DNA of 64,000 nucleotides from Salticus scenicus (GCA_963930645.1 OZ005652.1:263820356-263884355), one strand, 5' to 3'. Positions 51,798 to 60,326 are shown, numbered from the stretch's first letter. Numbers and translations: made by a program. The notes: a model not told the origin generated them from the sequence alone.

Positions 51798-51891
51798 GAG
51801 TGGGTGTGGTCTTTGTTCACGTGACTTGACTGATTCTATATAAGAGTTGTAAATTATCTTGGCTTGCAGTCACTTGTGCTCTGAGCTAGCA

Positions 51892-52587
51892 ATGTGGACT
51901 AAACCTCGTATTCCATTATTCTCAGACTGATATTCTCGATTTCGTTCGTTTAAAGGCTGGCCTTATGATAAAACTCAAATCGAAGAATTTGTTGATAGCG
52001 GTTTATTTTTTAACCGTACAGATGATACACTTAGATGTTTTTGGTTCACTGTTCGACTACATCCCAATAATAATCCACTTGAAAGGCATCGGCTATTTAA
52101 ATGTGGTTTCGAAAGACCTACATTCAGAAGACCTACCAATGCAGTGTCTACCAATGCAGTTCCTATCGAATCCGAAAGATCTACTAATGTAGTGTCTACC
52201 AATGCAGTTCCTATCGAATCCGAAAGATCTACTAATGTAGTGTCTACCAATGCAGTTCCTATCGAATCCGAAAGATCTACTAATGTAGTGTCTACCAATG
52301 CAGTTCCTATCGAATCCGAAAGATCTACTAATGCAGCTCCTATCGAATTCGAAAAACCTACTAATGTAGATCCTATCAAAACGAAGACTAGCATTACCAA
52401 TGAGGATAACCTTGAGAATTTAGAAAATTATCGCCTGCTGTGCAGTATATGTTTTAGCAAAGAGAGAAAAATTATCTTTGAAGCTTGTAGTCATTTCGTT
52501 TGTTGCGAAAGTTGTTCAAACCATATTACAATTTGTCCCATTTGTCGATCACCTATTACAAAGAGAATTACAGTATACCTATCTTAG
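51892..52587 (+). pseudogene. Broken IAP-like gene: degenerate BIR, repeats, RING
   Basis: Open from the ATG at 51892 for 12 codons, then an in-frame TGA at 51928-51930; the same frame then stays open to the stop at 52587. After the stop codon the frame shows BIR-like features (a Trp-Pro in KGWPYD, then DDTLRCFW, then a late His and Cys), but one of the CxxC cysteines is replaced and the His-Cys spacing is short. A linker of four 16-residue repeats (48-nt DNA repeats, 52150-52340) and an intact C3HC4 RING (CSICFSK, CCESC, CPICRS, about 52437-52560) follow. No ATG occurs in frame after the TGA, so the locus is probably not expressed as a full IAP; readthrough or a GTG start are alternatives. 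Confidence 0.75.
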
Positions 52588-52605
52588 TCAATCAACCAAC
52601 CCTTG

Positions 52606-52648
52606 AAAAAAAAAAAAAAAAAAATTTTTTTTTTTTTTTTTTTTTTTT
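52606..52648. repeat. A(n)T(n) palindrome, copy 35
   Basis: A-run 52606-52624 and T-run 52625-52648; left flank CAATCAACCAACCCTTG, right flank CAAGGTCATATTATTTTTAT with an FTZ-F1-like box, then TATATATATAGGG. Confidence 0.94.
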
Positions 52649-52720
52649 CAAGGTCATATTATTTTTATCATATATATATAGGGTGCTGCGACTATAAAAA
52701 TGTAATCGGTCTAATCAAGC

Positions 52721-53074
52721 ATGCATTACGGAAGGTTTACTCAACGCTCCTTAGACGTAGCCGTATCCAACGAAATTATCACGCCCGAAGAAAGGGCTCA
52801 AATTGAAAATTTTTACACGTCCGATACATTTGTTCTGAAGGGTGAGGAAGCCGTTGAAATTCTTCGTACAGTTATTCCAGACATCGTATCAATAAACTAC
52901 GATTCAGAGAACGACTTGCATCACATCCAAGTTGAAAAATGGCCCCATATCAAAGAAATGTGTTTGCATAATGCCAGAATTAAACCATGTTATTGGAAAT
53001 ATGTAAGACAGGACGACGGAGAACCCATATTCGAATATTATATGGATACGCATACTATTAAATTGTGCGAATGA
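52721..53074 (+). CDS. Unknown protein, 117 aa
   Basis: Not recognised. Helical N-terminus (SLDVAVSNEIITPEERAQIE), then a segment VEILRTVIPDIVSINYDSE and a C-terminus with several Cys and aromatic residues (CYWKYVRQDDGEP). Ends one base before the stop of the convergent transposase-like gene. Its ATG follows TATAAAAATG by about 35 nt. Confidence 0.6.
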   Translation: MHYGRFTQRSLDVAVSNEIITPEERAQIENFYTSDTFVLKGEEAVEILRTVIPDIVSINYDSENDLHHIQVEKWPHIKEMCLHNARIKPCYWKYVRQDDGEPIFEYYMDTHTIKLCE

Positions 53075-53075
53075 T

Positions 53076-54050
53076 TTAATACTTTGTCCATTTTCCACGT
53101 TTTTGTAAAACCGCAGCCATTCTTCGCGGCATAGATTCTAGCAGCTCGTCGAAATAGGAGTCGGTCAACTGGTTGAAGGCAGCATATACGTTCTCCCATA
53201 ACTGATACTTGTTCGTCATGTCTCGACTCGTTAGTTTTTCTAGCTGTGCCCATACGTTTTCAACCGGATTCATGTCTGGGCCTTTCGGAGGCCAATCTTC
53301 CATGACTTCGATATTATGAGCTTCAAACCAGTGTTTGGCCAACCTGCTCGTGTGAATGGGAGACAGATCTTGCATGAAAATCAAATTGTTTTCTGCGAGC
53401 GTGTCCTCGACCAACGGTAGGATGGCGTTGGTATAATATTCGGCGTTTAAGGTTTTTTGATCTATCCTATGTATAATTTTAAAATTTTTTCCGAATGCCA
53501 TCCATACGCATATGGTGAATCGGCCGTTGGCATTGGTATCGTTTACAATATATCTCTCGTCAAACCGATCGCTCAACGCGGGCCTATAGACTTTCAAAGC
53601 TCCTCTGCTGGAAGCTCGAAATATTTTTTCATCCGAGAATATGACCCTATTCCATTCGCTGACACCCCATCCTATATGGGCTATGGAAAATTGAAATCTT
53701 TTTTGTATGTGTACGGGCTTCAGAAAAGGTTTTCGTGCTGGAATGCGACATCGCATACCTTTTTCTTTCAAGCGTTTCCGAATCGTGTCCACGCTGACAT
53801 GGGGTGCTATTTCGTCTCTTATGTCAACCGCAGACACGAAAGGATTCGTAGTGACAGCGTTTTCGATATACAGATCGGTCAATTTGTCTGTTGCGCGAGG
53901 CCTTCCTCTCTTGAACCTGGAAGGTGGAGCGTATTCTTTAGCGAGCCAGTAATGGACCGTTGAAGGTACAAGATTCAATCTTTTGGCGATCTCGCGCTCA
54001 GACAAATGTTCTTCGTGACGTAATCTGACAATTTCTTGTCTAAATTCCAT
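53076..54050 (-). CDS. Tc1/mariner-like transposase, 324 aa
   Basis: N-terminal helix-turn-helix (EREIAKRLNLVPSTVHYWLA), an AT-hook-like RGRPR near residue 50, and a second HTH-like region. DDE catalytic motifs: VIFSDEKIF (first Asp), FMQDLSPIHTS (second Asp) and WPPKGPDMNPVENVW (the Glu of the third motif), the Tc1 D..D34E pattern. The reading frame appears intact. Terminal repeats are absent: 36 nt separate its ATG from the divergent ATG at 54086, and 1 nt separates its stop from that of 52721. So it cannot move by itself in this context and may be domesticated. Confidence 0.85.
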   Translation of the reverse strand: MEFRQEIVRLRHEEHLSEREIAKRLNLVPSTVHYWLAKEYAPPSRFKRGRPRATDKLTDLYIENAVTTNPFVSAVDIRDEIAPHVSVDTIRKRLKEKGMRCRIPARKPFLKPVHIQKRFQFSIAHIGWGVSEWNRVIFSDEKIFRASSRGALKVYRPALSDRFDERYIVNDTNANGRFTICVWMAFGKNFKIIHRIDQKTLNAEYYTNAILPLVEDTLAENNLIFMQDLSPIHTSRLAKHWFEAHNIEVMEDWPPKGPDMNPVENVWAQLEKLTSRDMTNKYQLWENVYAAFNQLTDSYFDELLESMPRRMAAVLQKRGKWTKY

Positions 54051-54085
54051 GTCTTGGCTTTGCGTCTCAGATAAAAACAAGTAGC

Positions 54086-54283
54086 ATGGACACTACGGTA
54101 TTTGTACATTGCGGCAAATGCAAAGAAAAGACTGAAACGTCTGATATAGAGATGAGTATGACGAAAACTGGCAGGCCTATTTTGAAAGGCGTCTGTAGAA
54201 TATGCGGTTCCAGAAAAAATACTTTTGTAAAAATGAATGGTCATAATCAAGAATGCAAAGATGACCTTTTTGAATCTTATTAG
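54086..54283 (+). CDS. Zinc-ribbon protein (DUF5679-like), 65 aa
   Basis: Two Cys pairs: HCGKCKEKTET near residue 10 and GVCRICGSRKNTFVKM near 36, with GRPILKG between. This is the CxxC...GxxxLKGxCxxCGxxK pattern of DUF5679-type zinc ribbons found in several large DNA viruses, for which a nucleic-acid-binding role is commonly supposed. The stop lies 47 nt inside the next reading frame (54237), suggesting coupled translation. Confidence 0.75.
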   Translation: MDTTVFVHCGKCKEKTETSDIEMSMTKTGRPILKGVCRICGSRKNTFVKMNGHNQECKDDLFESY

Positions 54284-55190
54284 TAATGATATATGCCATC
54301 CTGAAAACGTACATTTGCAACCCGGACCCACGTTATTTTGTAATCAGTGCCAAAATAGTTTTAACGTATACGAATTGATTACCAAGCCTTCCACAGACCA
54401 TTTTCGATCGAGTCAGCTGGCCGAAGCCTTTTCCGAATGGACGGGCGACGAAAATGTACCCATGAATTTTACGCTGGTAGATTTGGAAGGCCTGTTTCCA
54501 GTATGTGTGGTAGGACAATCTCTGAATCGCGTCAAAAAAGGCTTGCGTCTTCTAAAAGCTTTAAATGGACCTTTTATGACTCGTTCGGAAATAAATCATT
54601 TCCCAGATATGGACACGTTTCTGATCGATTTCTTAAATATAGTGAACGAGCACTCGAACGAAGAATCTAGCCAGGCGCGTGCGATATTGGACGTATTGAT
54701 AAAAGGCATGCACGATCTTCTCTCTTGCAAAGAAATAATCAATCCCTTCGAGACGTATTTCAACGACTTGGTGCCGTACGTGAAAAAATGCCTGAGTCAA
54801 TGGGAACCCGTGCATTTGAGCGAGGAGTATCCCAATCTGGCCCACGAACTGCTGGTTCATTTACAACTGTCTTCCGCGATCCGCCAATCGTTCGGCAAAT
54901 ATTCGATTCCGTTTGATATCATACATGTCATGGTCAGTAGCTATATCTGTTCGGCCGATATGAGCGTGGTGGGTAACTGGGTGTTGGATTTCATGGCTAG
55001 AGTCTGCCGAGGTCAGTTCTTTTGGAAAGCCTATCCCGATTGTCCGTTCGTCGCTAAAATGAATAGAGTTATCCAACAGAATATCGATCATAGAAAACAT
55101 GCCGCGTACGCTCAGACTCTGAAAGCCATAAGATTAGGGGATGCGATAGAATATTATTCGGAATACTTAAGGCCTTTCCATAAAGTTTAA
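54237..55190 (+). CDS. Unknown protein, 317 aa
   Basis: Not recognised. N-terminal segment DICHPENVHLQPGPTLFCNQ then CQNSF (possible zinc site), followed by a long helical protein with LVDLEGLFPVCVVGQSLNRV, FETYFNDLVPYVKKCLSQW and HVMVSSYICSADMSVVGNWV. An alternative ATG at 54261 would reduce the overlap with the zinc-ribbon gene. Ends directly at the ATG of 55191. Large size and position suggest a conserved structural or regulatory gene whose family I cannot name. Confidence 0.7.
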   Translation: MVIIKNAKMTFLNLISNDICHPENVHLQPGPTLFCNQCQNSFNVYELITKPSTDHFRSSQLAEAFSEWTGDENVPMNFTLVDLEGLFPVCVVGQSLNRVKKGLRLLKALNGPFMTRSEINHFPDMDTFLIDFLNIVNEHSNEESSQARAILDVLIKGMHDLLSCKEIINPFETYFNDLVPYVKKCLSQWEPVHLSEEYPNLAHELLVHLQLSSAIRQSFGKYSIPFDIIHVMVSSYICSADMSVVGNWVLDFMARVCRGQFFWKAYPDCPFVAKMNRVIQQNIDHRKHAAYAQTLKAIRLGDAIEYYSEYLRPFHKV

Positions 55191-55559
55191 ATGTATTTAA
55201 AGAGTCAATTCTGTAGTAAAAATGACAGCGTGGCCGAAATGGCCTTCAACCAAATATTTCCTGCCGTTTGTTTTCAAGATCACGGAGATTGCTTAGGATT
55301 TATGGTAGGTAGCAGCTATCTCATGCAAATCATGAAACGTAGCAACGGAAACCCGCCGAAAGGGTCTTGTAAGAAAGCCAAACAGCTTCATGCAAAAATA
55401 CAAAAATTTGTCGGTAAAATACAAAAATTTGATTCGGGACCGTTCTTATTTTGGACCTTGGATACGTTTCAGTTGTTCTTGATGAGCGATTCCAGTTACG
55501 AACAGGAAATTCAAGATCTGTTTGGCATAGTCTTAGATATTAATCAAGATGGAAACTAG
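55191..55559 (+). CDS. Unknown protein, 122 aa
   Basis: Not recognised. Cys-containing N-terminus (SQFCSKNDSVAEMAFNQIF), a basic region with a direct repeat KIQKFVGKIQKF, and an acidic end (QEIQDLFGIVLDINQDGN). It overlaps the next gene by 11 nt (ATGG at 55549), another coupled-translation arrangement. Confidence 0.6.
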   Translation: MYLKSQFCSKNDSVAEMAFNQIFPAVCFQDHGDCLGFMVGSSYLMQIMKRSNGNPPKGSCKKAKQLHAKIQKFVGKIQKFDSGPFLFWTLDTFQLFLMSDSSYEQEIQDLFGIVLDINQDGN

Positions 55560-56364
55560 CTGCTGGGAAACACTTCAAAGTCAGATCGCTAAGCTCTTAA
55601 AAACAGCGGTCGATTACTATGGGTCTCAAGATTCAGTCACCATTAAGACCATGAAGCTTTATATTGTGGGAGAGGTATTCAGGACGTTTGGCCTCGATTG
55701 GGATTTCATCTTCAGACTCTTCAAAACGCATACACCCGTTCATCCTAAAATTGTCCAAGAGATGTTAGAACACAGCGACGATGATATGGGGGGTGCATTG
55801 TCTCAGATATTTGTCAAGAACGAAAAGCTGAAAAGCTTGACCAAGGCCCTCGCCGCTAAAGGATACGATACCGATCGATTGTTGGCTATCGACGGTCTTG
55901 CTGGAAATATTACTAACAAACCCAATTTCGAAATGAAACATTACATGGGCAATCTTCGATTTGCCGATAAGGGCGAGAGAAAATTCGTGTTCGACGAAGA
56001 GACTGAATTTAAGCGTCTGCATGTCCAGGCCGTGAGGGAAATGTATAAAATGTTGGGAGATGCTAAATTTAAGCCTAAGCACGTCTATGAAATTTTAAGA
56101 AAATGTTATAGCGATACAGCCGACGTGAATCTGCCAGAGATCGAATTCGAAGAGAGTCTGGACGAGGAATTGGAAGAGAGTCTCTCAGAAATGTACATGA
56201 CTAGTATGGGTAGAGATAATATCATGAGCTTCGTAAAAAGTTTGAGATTCAGAGGTGAGAAGCGACCCGCATCGGAAATGGAGGCGGTTGAAGAATCTGT
56301 AGAAAAACGTAAGTCAGAACCGGAAGAACCTAGAATGGATGTTGCTGACGAAGAAGCTCCTTAA
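55549..56364 (+). CDS. Unknown protein, 271 aa
   Basis: Not recognised. Helical N-terminal two thirds (ETLQSQIAKLLKTAVDYYGS, KNEKLKSLTKALAAKGYDTD), then an acidic stretch EFEESLDEELEESLSEM and a basic-acidic tail (EKRKSEPEEPRMDVADEE). TCAAG immediately before the ATG. It closes a set of four closely spaced plus-strand genes (54086-56364). Confidence 0.65.
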   Translation: METSCWETLQSQIAKLLKTAVDYYGSQDSVTIKTMKLYIVGEVFRTFGLDWDFIFRLFKTHTPVHPKIVQEMLEHSDDDMGGALSQIFVKNEKLKSLTKALAAKGYDTDRLLAIDGLAGNITNKPNFEMKHYMGNLRFADKGERKFVFDEETEFKRLHVQAVREMYKMLGDAKFKPKHVYEILRKCYSDTADVNLPEIEFEESLDEELEESLSEMYMTSMGRDNIMSFVKSLRFRGEKRPASEMEAVEESVEKRKSEPEEPRMDVADEEAP

Positions 56365-56390
56365 ACTAAATAAATTAATAATATAAATTT

Positions 56391-56444
56391 AAAAAAAAAA
56401 AAAAAAAAAAATATTTTTTTTATTTTATTTTTTTTTTTTTTTTT
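56391..56444. repeat. Degenerate A(n)T(n) element, copy 36
   Basis: A-run 56391-56411 and T-runs broken by A (TATTTTATTTT); right flank AAGGTTATAATTTAG then TATATAAAAGCC. Confidence 0.9.
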
Positions 56445-56515
56445 AAGGTTATAATTTAGTTATATAAAAGCCTTTGGCTGTTAGAGAAAAGTGTTATTAT
56501 ATATTCCTTTCAAGC

Positions 56516-57331
56516 ATGTCGGTCCATGAAAAAAAGACTGTATGTTTAAGCGGCAATGTCACGGTACGTTATTATGAAAAAGAAGATTCGATAGAGAATG
56601 CGAAAAGAGAAAATGCCCATAGGGTACGTGTTTCTACAAAACGCAGTATCTTAGAAAAATCCGTATTTACCACACCAAAAACTGAACTTGAACGTGTTAA
56701 ACGTATGATTACGTCTTGGCGAAAACACGATACGTGTATCGTTTTTGGTAATTTGGGACGCCAGCCATACCTCTTAAATTATTATTTGGACCTGTGTTTC
56801 GGTCATCAGGAAGACTTGCAAGTCTATTGCAACTGGCCTATAGATACACCTTATCGTGTCGAAACTACAAATCAACCATCTGATTTTCTATTTATTGTGG
56901 AACCCCTTTTTGGATCTACTATCAAGAAGCCATCGTTGACCAAGCATTTGGTTGTATTGACTAGCCATTTAAATTTAGACGTTGTCGCCACCTATAAAAC
57001 ATATTATTGCTATCACCTGTCTTCTTATAAAAACCAAATTGCTGCGACGCCCGATCTCATATCTGATACTGAGTTCAAACCTCCCATTTTTCATGAACAA
57101 ATAGTTGTGCCAGATGGACCTGTGGTTCTGAATGTTAGTGAATCTGATTCTGCGAACGAGGCTTATCTCAGGCTGCTGACTGGAAAAGAATTAATTAGAC
57201 ATAGACCCTTTAAAATTATGATGACGGAACGCGATCGTGATATTTTAAAAATGTATTTTTCGCAAACTAAACAAATGTTGGCAACATTACAATTTAAAAA
57301 ATGGAATGACACATTTTATTTTGATATTTAA
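56516..57331 (+). CDS. Unknown protein, 271 aa; paralogue of 28958
   Basis: N-terminal basic extension of about 60 residues absent from the paralogue, then TCIVFGNLGRQPYLLNYYLD, FLFIVEPLFGSTI, LVVLTSHLNLDVVATY, NEAYLRLLTGKELI and a C-terminal amphipathic helix. No recognised motif. The ATG at 56516 is chosen over an upstream TTG. Overlaps the convergent Bro-N-like gene by 4 nt. Confidence 0.65.
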   Translation: MSVHEKKTVCLSGNVTVRYYEKEDSIENAKRENAHRVRVSTKRSILEKSVFTTPKTELERVKRMITSWRKHDTCIVFGNLGRQPYLLNYYLDLCFGHQEDLQVYCNWPIDTPYRVETTNQPSDFLFIVEPLFGSTIKKPSLTKHLVVLTSHLNLDVVATYKTYYCYHLSSYKNQIAATPDLISDTEFKPPIFHEQIVVPDGPVVLNVSESDSANEAYLRLLTGKELIRHRPFKIMMTERDRDILKMYFSQTKQMLATLQFKKWNDTFYFDI

Positions 57332-57699
57332 AACGGGCATGTTTTCGCAAGATTATTAGAGTCTTTGCAGGACTTAATATAATAATCAAACCAAGCACTA
57401 AATTTACGACATCTTCTAAATTTTTTGAATGGCATTTTGGTTTTCAATCGATCTTTTATAAGCTTGCGAGTCGTTGTTTCGTTTAAAAATATCCCACTTC
57501 CTAATGGTATCTTATGTTGTTCGTTTAAAGGTATTAGTTGAGATAGAGAAATGTGGGGTTCATCATATCCCAAAATCCATAATACGGCATTGGCAAAAAA
57601 ATAGTATGTGCCGTCAAAGTATATTACGAGTTCGAATAGACGGTCATCCCATAAAACGTCTGGCGTAAATGTGAGCTTAATCCATTTATAACCAGACAT
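57328..57699 (-). CDS. Short Bro-N-like protein, 123 aa
   Basis: Residues about 20-60 (LFELVIYFDGTYYFFANAVL then WILGYDEPHISLSQLIPL) resemble the Bro-N fold seen in 3270, 5667, 7311, 8220 and 19125, though the usual aspartate after the AxDV position is missing. A basic helix MPFKKFRRCRKFSAWFDYYI follows. It has no second domain, no stem-loop downstream, and ends convergent with 56516. Confidence 0.6.
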   Translation of the reverse strand: MSGYKWIKLTFTPDVLWDDRLFELVIYFDGTYYFFANAVLWILGYDEPHISLSQLIPLNEQHKIPLGSGIFLNETTTRKLIKDRLKTKMPFKKFRRCRKFSAWFDYYIKSCKDSNNLAKTCPF

Positions 57700-57758
57700 G
57701 ATTGCTTGTAACTAGTTTGATTAAAAATATTTCAAAAAAAAATCTCAACCAACCTACC

Positions 57759-57761
<3 letters not shown>

Positions 57762-57830
<69 letters not shown>

Positions 57831-57880
57831 GTTGGTTGTTTGGTTGATTGACTCTAGCTAACCTATATATATATCATGTT
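57762..57880. repeat. A(n)T(n) palindrome, copy 37
   Basis: A-run 57762-57794 and T-run 57795-57827; right flank AAGGTTGGTTGTTTGGTTGA then CTCTAGCTAACCTATATATA, the long outer arm shared with copies 1 and 5. Confidence 0.94.
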
Positions 57881-57899
57881 ATAGTATCTACACTATCAT

Positions 57900-58188
57900 T
57901 GTCCAGCCATGCTTATTTGTTTCAGCGTCTATAAAAATCTTTACCGCATCCTGTTTCCGTGTTCAGCGACATCTATAATAAGCCTTATCTCATCCTGTTT
58001 TCGTAGAAACTGAGTTATGCAATATCCAGCGACAATAATTCTATAAAAAGCCTTATCTCATCCTGTTTTCGTAGAAACTGAGTTATGCAATATCCTGCCT
58101 CCAGATTGACTATATAAGCTCTGGCATTTGATCGAATAGCCATTCTCTCTTCTGCCTTCGTCTAAACTTTGACAACAGCAAGTATAAA
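57900..58188 (+). promoter_or_regulatory. TCCTGT-rich region upstream of the Bcl-2 homologue
   Basis: CATCCTGTTTCC (57948), CATCCTGTTTTCGTAG (57989 and 58058) and GCAATATCC (58018 and 58088) are repeated before CTATATAAGCTC (58110). The 60-nt unit CTTATCTCATCCTGTTTTCG is directly duplicated. This is the upstream motif of class B promoters, here serving an apoptosis gene. Confidence 0.6.
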
Positions 58189-58701
58189 ATGGCTCCAGTT
58201 TTATTATCGAAACCAGACTTTATTAAATATGTATTAGATACATATTTCCCCTCGGCAAAAGATGTCATCCGCATGGATTTTATTCTCGATAATACGTTTT
58301 CACATCTATTGAAAAAATACCATACATTTAACGCTATTGAGTCTGTAAATGAAAAAGAAAAAGAAGTGCTGAACTCTATAACAAATAGCTTAGATGAATT
58401 TATGTTGGTTTATAAGACAGAAATGGAAAGGCTTTGTGCAGAAATGGATATATATGACGGAAATGCTGTAGATTCTGCTTTGGTAACCGTAGCAAACGAG
58501 CTTTTTGGTGAAGGCATAACTTGGAGTCGAATTATAGCATTTTTCTGTTTTATTGGAGAATTTGCTATCATGTGTATTCGTCAAAATAAACCGAAAGCAT
58601 GGGTGAATGCAACATATGAAGCTTTTGTACGAATAGTAAAAGAGACATTGAAATCATGGATAGAAGATCACGATGGTTGGGAAGGAATAAAAACTGCTTA
58701 A
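58189..58701 (+). CDS. Bcl-2 homologue, 170 aa
   Basis: Predicted anti-apoptotic Bcl-2-family protein that binds BH3 helices of pro-apoptotic host proteins. BH1 at about 103-124 (NELFGEGITWSRIIAFFCFI then GEF) with the W-x-R-I-x-x-F core; BH2 at about 157-168 (WIEDHDGWEGI). Helix 1 (FIKYVLDTYF) and a long helix before BH1 fit the fold. The protein ends right after BH2, so there is no C-terminal membrane anchor, suggesting a soluble form. Regulation: a TATATAAG box about 75 nt upstream. A pro-apoptotic role is less likely in a virus. Confidence 0.85.
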   Translation: MAPVLLSKPDFIKYVLDTYFPSAKDVIRMDFILDNTFSHLLKKYHTFNAIESVNEKEKEVLNSITNSLDEFMLVYKTEMERLCAEMDIYDGNAVDSALVTVANELFGEGITWSRIIAFFCFIGEFAIMCIRQNKPKAWVNATYEAFVRIVKETLKSWIEDHDGWEGIKTA

Positions 58702-58724
58702 ATATTACATCATCCAAACCAAGT

Positions 58725-58809
58725 TAAAAAAAAAAAAAAAAAAAAAAATGCCAACTTTGAAAAAAAAAAAAAAAAAAAAAAAAAATTTTTTTTTTTTTTT
58801 TTTTTTTTT
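58725..58809. repeat. A-run plus A(n)T(n) palindrome, copy 38
   Basis: A lone A-run (58725-58747), spacer TGCCAACTTTG, then a standard element with A-run 58760-58785 and T-run 58786-58809 and arm CAAGGTTGGTTGATTGG. Looks like a partial duplication of the left half. Confidence 0.92.
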
Positions 58810-58854
58810 CAAGGTTGGTTGATTGGTTGATTCTGTATAAATAAAGCTTATGAC

Positions 58855-59136
58855 ATGGATCAAATTGAAAGCATTCTACAAGTGGACGACCAGAGTCTAG
58901 GTTCATTTGGATCTCTCGAAAAGGGAATTGCCTATACAGTCATTTTGTCTATGGTTGGTCCCGTAATCTTAATACCAATCCTATATATAGTTATACGAGG
59001 TAACGTTAGAAAACTGCCGCTGATGTTATTAGCTTGTCTAGGCGTCTTACTGTTAGTGGTGCATTTTAGATTTTCTTGGATAGTTCGAGCCAGCGTTCAG
59101 CTACAGCAACTTTATAACCGATACTATAATGTATGA
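58855..59136 (+). CDS. Small two-helix membrane protein, 93 aa
   Basis: Hydrophobic segments at about 25-46 (YTVILSMVGPVILIPILYIV) and 52-68 (KLPLMLLACLGVLLLVV) separated by a basic turn (IRGNVRK), a hairpin topology with an acidic N-terminus (DDQSLGSFG). Not recognised. Overlaps lef-4 by 8 nt, so the two are probably co-transcribed. A TATAAATAAAG box (58835) lies 20 nt before the ATG. Confidence 0.6.
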   Translation: MDQIESILQVDDQSLGSFGSLEKGIAYTVILSMVGPVILIPILYIVIRGNVRKLPLMLLACLGVLLLVVHFRFSWIVRASVQLQQLYNRYYNV

Positions 59137-60319
59137 ATACGAATTCAGACTCGTAGTTCATAGTTTGTCTTCATTCAAAGAATTTTTTCAAGAATTGGGC
59201 ATTTCGACCGAAAAGAAAATAGTTTATTATATAAAGCCTCATTTTCGTTTCAAAGACGATAATTGGGATACGAAACGCGTAGAATCTACTCAAACAGTTT
59301 ATCATGACGGTGTCTGGTTTAGATGGGTTTGTTCTATCGAAACGCCTTACAGACTCTGGAATACGTCAACGTGTAAAAATTTCTTGCATCAACTTGGAAA
59401 TTTTCAAGACCCTATTACAGTCCAAACTCGAGATTTTGTCAAAATCGATTCTGGAGCCCAACTCTATTCGTTTCAAAACGGACTGGAACATTGTTTGGTG
59501 TTCGAATGGGAATATGGTACGTTTGAAAAACCTTTATTGTATTTTAATAATTTAACTCCTTCTCTTGATAAATATAAAAACATTTACCATACCATGAATC
59601 GTTATTCAATTCCGCCGTACGAATCCAACGAAAATATTTTTCGAAAACCAGTTACTTGCGTTTCAACAATTTTGGAAGGTAATTCCTATTTATATGCTCA
59701 TAAACTGGATGGAATTTTCGGGCTCGTTTTCAGCTATCGAGACAGAATCAAAGAAAAATGGGAAGGGCACGAATGCGTGGTACGTAGCGATATCAGTCTA
59801 GGTGACGGATTGGTATTTGCTGCAGAAAAATTAGAAAATGGAGCCATATGTTTGTTGGATGTCTATCGATATATGGGACATGATACTACTAGCTGGTGCC
59901 GACGAGAAATTTTGACAGAATATTTACCACGTATGAAATTGGTCGAAGGCTATTTTGTCCAAAAATATGTTTCCGATAAGAATGCGTTAGGCAAACCCTC
60001 TTTTAAAGTCGATGGGATAATTATACACGACGTGCGAAAGGATATAGTTTATAAATACAAAACTAAGCATTCTGTGGATTTGGTATATTATACAGGCTAT
60101 TTTCTTTTACCAAAAGGTCGAATTAAATCTTACGAGAAAAATTTAGAAGACGGATGCGTGTATGAAATTGCTATAACCGATGGGCGAGTCGTTCGAAAGC
60201 GATCGGATAGATTTAAAGGCAATTCGGCCAAACAAATAGAAGATATTTTTAAGTTTGGATGGAATGGGTCACCTATTGAATATGAAGACGAAAAGAAGAC
60301 AAATAAAAAATCCAAATAA
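59129..60319 (+). CDS. LEF-4, mRNA capping enzyme, 396 aa
   Basis: Baculovirus LEF-4-type RNA 5'-triphosphatase and guanylyltransferase, a subunit of the viral RNA polymerase. Triphosphatase (tunnel-type) motifs YEYEFRL (E3, E5 near the N-terminus) and FEWEYG (126-130). Guanylyltransferase motif I HKLDGIFG (K192), motif III-like ICLLDVYRY, motif IV KVDGIIIHD and motif V YKYKTKHSVDLVY. The basic C-terminal tail is short. Length is near the family norm (about 460). It overlaps the upstream membrane protein gene by 8 nt. Confidence 0.92.
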   Translation: MYEYEFRLVVHSLSSFKEFFQELGISTEKKIVYYIKPHFRFKDDNWDTKRVESTQTVYHDGVWFRWVCSIETPYRLWNTSTCKNFLHQLGNFQDPITVQTRDFVKIDSGAQLYSFQNGLEHCLVFEWEYGTFEKPLLYFNNLTPSLDKYKNIYHTMNRYSIPPYESNENIFRKPVTCVSTILEGNSYLYAHKLDGIFGLVFSYRDRIKEKWEGHECVVRSDISLGDGLVFAAEKLENGAICLLDVYRYMGHDTTSWCRREILTEYLPRMKLVEGYFVQKYVSDKNALGKPSFKVDGIIIHDVRKDIVYKYKTKHSVDLVYYTGYFLLPKGRIKSYEKNLEDGCVYEIAITDGRVVRKRSDRFKGNSAKQIEDIFKFGWNGSPIEYEDEKKTNKKSK

Positions 60320-60326
60320 GTTTAAC

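Noticed and set aside
51892..52587. Selenocysteine or programmed readthrough at the IAP TGA
   Set aside because: No selenoprotein-type context or downstream element is visible; degeneration of a BIR cysteine favours simple decay. Not excluded, but unsupported.
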